Source: Streptomyces sp. SJL17-4
GTDB lineage: Bacteria; Actinomycetota; Actinomycetes; Streptomycetales; Streptomycetaceae
Assembly: GCF_036826855.1 (NCBI RefSeq)
Contig: NZ_CP104578.1
Location: forward strand, 3,658,001-3,722,000
DNA length: 64,000 nt
Direction of reading: 5' to 3'
A model generated the notes under the pieces. That model was given only the letters and a program-made list of their open reading frames with translations. It had not been told where the DNA came from and ran no database searches. Positions 56,722-64,000 of this stretch are shown here, one piece after another (within the stretch, counting starts at the first letter, position 1; every line of letters begins with the position of its first letter). Position numbers and translations under genes: made by a program.

Positions 56722-57545
56722 CGGGTGGCCTCCTCTTCGTCCCGGTCCCGGCCGAGCCGCTCCTCGGAGCGCTGCTCCAGCGCCTTGAGGTCGGCGAGGG
56801 CCTCGGTGGACACGTCCCGGATCTGGCCCCGCTTGCGCAGGGTCTGCATGACGGTGAGCTCCGCGGGGGTGCCGTCGGGCAGCAGACCGGCGATGTCCAC
56901 GGCGTTGTGCCGGGCGTAGACGCCGGGCGCGGGCAGCGGCGGCACGTGCGTGCCCTCGCGTACGCGCTGCTCGGAGAGTTCGCGCTGGGTGGCGGCCCGC
57001 TCGGTGCGCTCGCGGTGGGTGAGCACCATCGCGCCGACGGCGGCGGTGATGAGCAGCGCGCCGGTGATCTCGAAGGCGAAGACGTACTTGGTGAAGATGA
57101 GGGCGGCGAGGCCCTCGACGTTTCCGCCGTGGGCGCTGTTGGCGGCGCCGAGTCCGGCGAACTCCTTCAGCGAGGCGTTGCCGATGCCGGCGGCGAGCAG
57201 GATGCCGAAGCCGAGGCCGCAGGCGACGGCCCACCAGCGCTGGCCCTTGATGGTCTCCTTCAGCGAGTCCGCGGCCGTGACACCGACCAGCATGACGACG
57301 AAGAGGAAGAGCATCATGATCGCGCCGGTGTAGACGACGATCTGGACGATGCCGAGGAAGTACGCCCCGTTGGCCAGGTAGAAGACCGCCAGGATGATCA
57401 TGGTTCCGGCGAGGGAGAGCGCCGAGTGCACGGCCCTCTTCATCAGGATCGTGGCGAGGGCGCCGACGACGGCGACGGTGCCGAGGACCCAGAACTGGAA
57501 GGCCTCGCCCGAGGACGTCGCGTAGGCCGCGAGGTTCGCGCTCAT
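56718..57545 (-). CDS. nuoJ: NADH-quinone oxidoreductase subunit J
   Basis: A 275-residue membrane subunit with the flexible helix [17 protein letters not shown]. The C-terminal ~95 residues are a charged soluble extension ([18 protein letters not shown]) beyond the ~165-residue core, a feature of actinobacterial NuoJ. Start ATG at 57545, overlapping nuoI. Confidence 0.94.
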   Translation of the reverse strand: MSANLAAYATSSGEAFQFWVLGTVAVVGALATILMKRAVHSALSLAGTMIILAVFYLANGAYFLGIVQIVVYTGAIMMLFLFVVMLVGVTAADSLKETIKGQRWWAVACGLGFGILLAAGIGNASLKEFAGLGAANSAHGGNVEGLAALIFTKYVFAFEITGALLITAAVGAMVLTHRERTERAATQRELSEQRVREGTHVPPLPAPGVYARHNAVDIAGLLPDGTPAELTVMQTLRKRGQIRDVSTEALADLKALEQRSEERLGRDRDEEEATR

Positions 57546-58120
57546 GCGTCCGCCCCCTCCGGCTCGTCCTTCTCCCCCTTGGACACGGCGACCTGGCGGA
57601 CGGTCCCCGGTGCGGCCCCTTCGACGAGGCCCAGGTAGTAGTCCTGCTCGGTCATGCCCGGGAAGATCGCGTGCGGGCTGTCGACCATGGTCTCCTCGAG
57701 ACCCGCGAGGAGCTGCTCCTTGGTGTAGATCAGGTTCTCGCGGGAGGAGTCGGCCAGTTCGAACTCGTTGGTCATCGTCAGCGCCCGGGTGGGGCAGGCC
57801 TCGATGCAGAGTCCGCAGAGGATGCAGCGGGCGTAGTTGATCTGGTAGACGCGGCCGTACCGCTCGCCCGGGGAGTAGCGCTCCTCGTCCGTGTTGTCCG
57901 CGCCCTCGACGTAGATGGCGTCGGCGGGACAGGCCCAGGCGCACAACTCGCAGCCGATGCACTTCTCCAGACCGTCGGGGTGACGGTTGAGCTGGTGCCG
58001 GCCGTGGAAGCGGGGCGCCGTCGTCTTCTGCTGCTCCGGGTACTGCTCGGTCAGCCGCTTCTTGAACATGGCCTTGAAGGTCACGCCGAAACCGGCCACC
58101 GGATTCTGGAAATCAGACAC
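57542..58120 (-). CDS. nuoI: NADH-quinone oxidoreductase subunit I
   Basis: A 192-residue ferredoxin-type subunit with clusters N6a/N6b: [12 protein letters not shown] and [12 protein letters not shown]. Start set at GTG 58120 because AAAGGAG lies 7-8 nt upstream and the product begins S-D-F-Q-N-P; the ATG at 58138 would add six residues. It overlaps the nuoH end by 8 nt. Confidence 0.95.
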   Translation of the reverse strand: MSDFQNPVAGFGVTFKAMFKKRLTEQYPEQQKTTAPRFHGRHQLNRHPDGLEKCIGCELCAWACPADAIYVEGADNTDEERYSPGERYGRVYQINYARCILCGLCIEACPTRALTMTNEFELADSSRENLIYTKEQLLAGLEETMVDSPHAIFPGMTEQDYYLGLVEGAAPGTVRQVAVSKGEKDEPEGADA

Positions 58121-59477
58121 CGTCCGTCTCCTTTCCATCACTCGCAGTAGCAGTATCGGAGGCGCCACTGACAACGAGGTCCCGGTCGTGCCGCGGCCTG
58201 CGCCGGGGCACGGGTGGCAGGGACTGTCCGGGCTTGGGCGGTACGGGGAACCCTCCGGCCATCGGGTCGAAGGAGCGGGTGTCCTCGGGCGCGGGCGCCG
58301 CGGCCTTCGCCTTGCGGTCGCGGAACACGTCGACCACGAAGGAGAGCAACAGCAGTCCGAGGACGGCTCCGGCGACGTACAGGACGATGTTGCCGAAGGC
58401 GATGTTCTCGTTCCGCAGCGCCCGGACGGTGGCGACCAGCATCAGCCAGACCACGGAGACCGGGATGAGGACCTTCCAGCCGAGCTTCATCAGCTGGTCG
58501 TAGCGGACGCGGGGCAGGGTGCCGCGGAGCCAGATGAAGAAGAACAGCAGCAGCTGCACCTTGAGGACGAACCAGAGCATCGGCCACCAGCCGTGGTTCG
58601 CGCCCTCCCAGAAGGTGGAGACCGGGTACGGGGCCCGCCAGCCGCCCAGGAAGAGCGTCACCGACACGGCCGAGACCGTCACCATGTTCACGTACTCGGC
58701 GAGCATGAACAGCGCGAACTTGATGGACGAGTACTCGGTGTTGAAGCCGCCGACGAGGTCGCCCTCGGACTCCGGCATGTCGAAGGGGGCGCGGTTCGTC
58801 TCGCCGACCATCGTGACGATGTAGATGATGAACGAGACCGGCAGCAGGATCACGAACCAGCGGTCCGCCTGCGCCTCGACGATCGCCGAGGTCGACATCG
58901 ACCCGGAGTAGAGGAAGACGGAGGCGAAGGCCGCGCCCATGGCGATCTCGTACGAGATCATCTGCGCGCAGGACCGCAGACCGCCGAGGAGCGGGTACGT
59001 GGACCCGGAGGACCAGCCGGCGAGGACGATGCCGTAGATGCCGACGGAGGCGACCGCGAGGACGTACAGCATCGCGATCGGCAGGTCGGTGAGCTGCATC
59101 GAGGTGCGGTGGCCGAAGATCGAGACCTCGTTGCCGGCCGGGCCGAAGGGGATCACGGCGATCGCCATGAACGCCGGGATGGCGGCGATGATCGGGGCGA
59201 GGACGTAGACGACCTTGTCGGCCTTCTTGACGATCACGTCCTCCTTGAGCATCAGCTTGACGCCGTCCGCGAGGGACTGGAGGAGGCCCCAGGGGCCGTG
59301 CCGGTTGGGGCCGATGCGCAGTTGCATCCAGGCGACGACCTTGCGCTCCCACACGATGGAGAAGAGCACGGTGATCATCAGGAAGGCGAAGCAGAAGACG
59401 GCCTTGATCAGGACGAGCCACCAGGGGTCCGTACCGAACATGGACAGGTCTTCGGCGGCCAGGACGTTCGGGTTCAT
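58113..59477 (-). CDS. nuoH: NADH-quinone oxidoreductase subunit H
   Basis: A 454-residue, eight-helix subunit with [21 protein letters not shown], the quinone-site loop. The last ~65 residues are a charged, Pro-rich tail not found in the second-copy NuoH. Start ATG at 59477 overlapping the nuoG stop. Confidence 0.95.
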   Translation of the reverse strand: MNPNVLAAEDLSMFGTDPWWLVLIKAVFCFAFLMITVLFSIVWERKVVAWMQLRIGPNRHGPWGLLQSLADGVKLMLKEDVIVKKADKVVYVLAPIIAAIPAFMAIAVIPFGPAGNEVSIFGHRTSMQLTDLPIAMLYVLAVASVGIYGIVLAGWSSGSTYPLLGGLRSCAQMISYEIAMGAAFASVFLYSGSMSTSAIVEAQADRWFVILLPVSFIIYIVTMVGETNRAPFDMPESEGDLVGGFNTEYSSIKFALFMLAEYVNMVTVSAVSVTLFLGGWRAPYPVSTFWEGANHGWWPMLWFVLKVQLLLFFFIWLRGTLPRVRYDQLMKLGWKVLIPVSVVWLMLVATVRALRNENIAFGNIVLYVAGAVLGLLLLSFVVDVFRDRKAKAAAPAPEDTRSFDPMAGGFPVPPKPGQSLPPVPRRRPRHDRDLVVSGASDTATASDGKETDGV

Positions 59478-61953
59478 GCCTCCACCTCCCGCGGGGTCGC
59501 CGGGCCGATGCGGACCAGGTCGCCGGGGTGCGCGCCGGTGTCGGAGAGGACGCCGCGGCCGGCCGAGTTCAGCGGGAGCCAGACGACGCGGTCGGGCATC
59601 TCGGTGACCTGGAGCGGGAAGGCGACGGAGCCCGCGGGGCCGGTGACTTCGAGGGTGTCGCCGTCCTTGACGCCGGTGTCGGCGGCGGTGGTGGCGGAGA
59701 GCCTGGCGACGGCCGCGTGCCGGGTGCCCGCGAGGGCGGTGTCGCCCTCCTGGAGCCGGCCGAGGTCGAGCAGCATCCGGTGTCCGGCGAGGACGGCTTC
59801 GCCGTCGCCCGGCCGGGGTGCGGCCTGGCCGGGTTCGACGGGCTCGGAGGCCCGCTCCTCCGTCCAGCCGCCGAGCCGGTCGAGTTCCCGGCGTACGGCC
59901 CTGAGGTCGGGCAGCGCCAGGTGGGCGTCGAGGGCGTCGGCGAGCATGTGGAGCACGCGCGCGTCCGCCGGGGCCAGCGGCCGGGTCATCTGCTCGGGCT
60001 TGAGCGCGGCCTCGAACATCCGGGCCCTGCCCTCCCAGTTGAGGAAGGTGCCGGGCTTCTCGGCGACGGCGGCGACCGGGAGGACGACGTCGGCCCGTGC
60101 GGTGACCTCGCTGGGCCGCAGCTCCAGGGAGACGACGAAGGCCGCGTCGAGGGCTTCCCGCGCGCGTGCCGGGTCCGGGAGGTCGGAGACCTCGACGGCG
60201 CCGACGAGCAGGGCGGCGAGTTCGCCGGTGGCGGCGGCCTCCACGATCTGGCCGGTGTCGCGGCCGTAGCCGTGTGGGAGTTCGCGGACGCCCCAGGCGG
60301 CGGCGACCTCCTCACGCGCGCGCGGGTTCGTGGCGGGCCGGCCGCCGGGCAGCAGCGCGGGGAGCGCTCCGGCCTCGACGGCTCCGCGTTCGCCGGAGCG
60401 GCGCGGGATCCACACGAGCCGGGCGCCGGTGGCGGCGGCTGCGCGGAGGGCGGCGGTCAGGGCGCCGGGGACGCCGGCGAGGCGCTCGCCGACGGCCAGG
60501 ACCGCGCCGTCCTGGCGGAGGGCCTCGGCGGCGGCGAGTCCGTCGCCTTCGAGGCCGACCCGGGAGGTGAGCGCGTCGAGCCACTCGGTCTCGGTGCCGG
60601 GGGCGGCGGGCAGCAGGGTGCCGCCCGCCTTCTCCAGGCCGCGGGTGGCGAACGAGGCGACCGCGAAGGTCTTCTGGCCGTGCTTGCGCCAGGCCTTGCG
60701 GAGCCGCAGGAAGACGCCGGGGGCCTCCTCCTCGGACTCCAGACCGACGAGGAGGACGGCCGGGGCGGCTTCGAGCGAGGTGTACGTGACACCGGTGCCG
60801 TCCAGGTCGCGGCCGCGGCCGGCGACGGCGGAGGCCAGGAAGTCGGCCTCCTCGCCGGAGTGGATCCGGGCCCGGAAGTCGATGTCGTTGGTGTAGAGGG
60901 CGACCCGGGCGAACTTGGCGTACGCGTAGGAGTCCTCGACGGTCAGCCTTCCGCCGGTGAGGACGCCGGTCCGGCCGCGGACGAGACCGCGGGCGGCCGC
61001 CTCCAGGGCCTCCGGCCAGGACGCGGGCTCCAGTTCACCGTTCTCGGGGTTCCGGACGAGCGGTGTGGTGAGCCGGTCGCGCTGCTGGGCGTACCGGAAG
61101 CCGAAGCGGCCCTTGTCGCAGATCCACTCCTCGTTGACCTCCGGGTCCTCGGCGGCGAGCCGCCGCATGACCTTGCCGCGCCGGTGGTCGGTGCGGGTGG
61201 CGCAGCCGCCGGCGCACTGCTCGCACACGGACGGCGAGGAGACGAGGTCGAAGGGGCGGGAGCGGAAGCGGTAGGCGGCCGAGGTGAGGGCGCCGACCGG
61301 GCAGATCTGGATGGTGTTGCCGGAGAAGTACGACTCGAAGGGGTCGCCCTCGCCGGTGCCGACCTGCTGGAGGGCGCCGCGCTCGATGAGTTCGATCATC
61401 GGGTCGCCGGCGACCTGGTTGGAGAAGCGGGTGCAGCGGGCGCACAGGACGCAGCGCTCGCGGTCGAGCAGCACCTGGGTGGAGATCGGGATCGGCTTCG
61501 CGTAGGTGCGCTTGACGCCCTCGAAGCGGGACTCGGACTGCCCGTGGGACATGGCCTGGTTCTGCAGGGGGCACTCGCCGCCCTTGTCGCAGACGGGGCA
61601 GTCCAGCGGGTGGTTGACGAGCAGCAGCTCCATCACCCCGTGCTGGGCCTTCTCGGCGACGGGGCTGGTCAGCTGGGACTTCACCACCATGCCGTCGGTG
61701 CAGGTGATGGTGCAGGAGGCCATCGGCTTGCGCTGGCCCTCGACCTCGACGATGCACTGGCGGCAGGCGCCGGCGGGGTCGAGGAGCGGGTGGTCGCAGA
61801 AGCGCGGGATCTCGATGCCGAGCTGTTCGGCGGCGCGGATGACCAGGGTCCCCTTGGGGACGGAGATCTCGATGCCGTCGATCGTCAGCGAGACGAGGTC
61901 TTCCCGTGGTGCGGCCGGGCTGCCGCCGCCGGCGGGCTGGGGCGTGGTGACGG

Positions 61954-61957
<4 letters not shown>
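59474..61957 (-). CDS. nuoG: NADH-quinone oxidoreductase subunit G
   Basis: An 827-residue iron-sulfur subunit of the NADH module. The N-terminal 2Fe-2S ferredoxin domain has F-C-D-H-P and C-R-Q-C; the His/Cys 4Fe-4S motif includes [11 protein letters not shown]; two-cluster Cys motifs C-V-L-C-A-R-C and C-E-Q-C-A-G-G-C follow. The rest is a degenerate molybdopterin-oxidoreductase-like domain. Start ATG at 61957, overlapping nuoF. Confidence 0.95.
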
Positions 61958-63302
<1,345 letters not shown>

Positions 63303-63303
<1 letters not shown>

Positions 63304-64000
63304 CACTCCCCCTCCTGACCGGAGGTCTCACCGCGCGGGTGGACGATTCGGTGGTGCGGCTGCTCGCCCTTGGCGAGGCGGAGTCCCACGAGCGAGGCGG
63401 GGCCCGCGCCGCCGGTGGCCTCGACGGCGCCGGGGCGCTCGTCGGGGAAGCCGGCGAGGATGCGGGCGGTCTCCTTGAAGGTGCAGATCGGGGCGCCGCG
63501 GGTGGGTTCGACGGTCCGGCCGGCCCGCAGGTCGTCGACCATGCGCTTGGCGGACTCGGGGGTCTGGTTGTCGAAGAACTCCCAGTTGACCATCACCACG
63601 GGGGCGAAGTCGCAGGCCGCGTTGCACTCGATGTGCTCGAGCGTGATCTTGCCGTCTTCGGTCGTCTCGTTGTTGCCGACGGCGAGGTGCTGCTTGAGCT
63701 CCTCGAAGATGGCGTCGCCGCCCATGACCGCGCAGAGCGTGTTCGTGCAGACGCCGACCTGGTAGTCACCGGAGGGCTTGCGCCGGTACATCGTGTAGAA
63801 GGTGGCGACGGCGGTGACCTCGGCGGTGGTCAGGCCGAGGGTCTCGGCACAGAACGCCATGCCGGTACGGGTGACATGGCCCTCCTCCGACTGCACGAGG
63901 TGCAGCATCGGCAGGAGCGCCGAGCGGGAGTCCGGGTAGCGGTCGATGATCGTCCGCGCGTCCTCCGTCAGGCGGGCGTGGACCTCGGCCGGGTACGCGG
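63303..64000 (-). CDS. nuoE: NADH-quinone oxidoreductase subunit E, 5' part cut off
   Basis: The visible 230 or so codons lack the start, which lies beyond the right edge. The thioredoxin-like 2Fe-2S (N1a) domain shows C-T-N-T-L-C-A-V-M-G-G and I-E-C-N-A-A-C-D, and the N-terminal helical part reads Y-P-D-S-R-S-A-L-L-P-M-L-H. The C-terminus carries about 60 residues beyond the core. The upstream nuoA-D genes are presumably just outside the window. Confidence 0.95.

Overview
The window is chromosomal DNA from a high-GC actinomycete, almost certainly a Streptomyces. Codon third positions are overwhelmingly G/C, GTG starts are common, genes overlap by GTGA or ATGA, and the gene order (rpmG, tRNA-Met, tRNA-Thr, tRNA-Tyr, htpX, a partial second nuo operon, korAB, polyprenyl diphosphate synthase, main nuo operon) is the arrangement I remember from the conserved core of Streptomyces chromosomes such as S. 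coelicolor. That synteny is from memory, not from a search. No complete insertion sequence, prophage, integrase or CRISPR array was seen.

Layout. 1-670: minus strand, a partial MaoC-like dehydratase, ribosomal protein L33 and tRNA-Met/tRNA-Thr. 871-7490: amidohydrolase, NAD(P)H-binding protein, tRNA-Tyr, YajQ, the alkylation-repair pair ogt-alkB, an APC permease, a barstar-like protein with an apparent 5' frameshift, and YccF. 7486-9016: HtpX protease and MscL. 9054-19038: a second, incomplete complex I operon on the minus strand, nuoA-B-C-H-I-J-K-L-M-N, with no nuoD, E, F or G. 19432-23139: two paralogous sensor kinases and a NarL-type response regulator. 23462-26444: korA-korB, a 2-oxoacid:ferredoxin oxidoreductase. 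26501-31876: a three-gene operon of a lipoprotein and two receptor-like Ser/Thr kinases fused to extracytoplasmic solute-binding domains.

31969-38821 is an accessory stretch: an HxlR/quinone-oxidoreductase divergent pair, RarD, a second HxlR regulator, a DUF4291 protein, a GNAT acetyltransferase, several decayed genes, and about 950 bp of non-coding DNA folded as one large imperfect palindrome. 39024-51200 carries secreted and catabolic functions: an M28 aminopeptidase with a P domain, a LolA-like protein, polyprenyl diphosphate synthase, a broken POT peptide transporter, a CocE/NonD hydrolase, a coiled-coil cell-wall protein, fumarylacetoacetase, and a secreted intradiol dioxygenase fused to a chitin/cellulose-binding module with its AraC regulator. 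51282-64000 is the main complex I operon (nuoE to nuoN, minus strand), cut by the window edge inside nuoE.

How the parts may work together. The main nuo operon encodes the NADH-linked complex, and the polyprenyl synthase probably supplies the menaquinone side chain. The second nuo operon keeps the membrane arm and the NuoB/C/I connecting subunits but lacks the NADH module and NuoD. It lies close to korAB, which makes reduced ferredoxin, so a ferredoxin-fed role is a reasonable but unproven inference. At least three genes (POT transporter, F420-type oxidoreductase, a small remnant at 34.5 kb) are degenerate. The most unusual non-coding signals are the giant palindrome at 37.1-38.1 kb and several short tandem repeats upstream of signalling genes.
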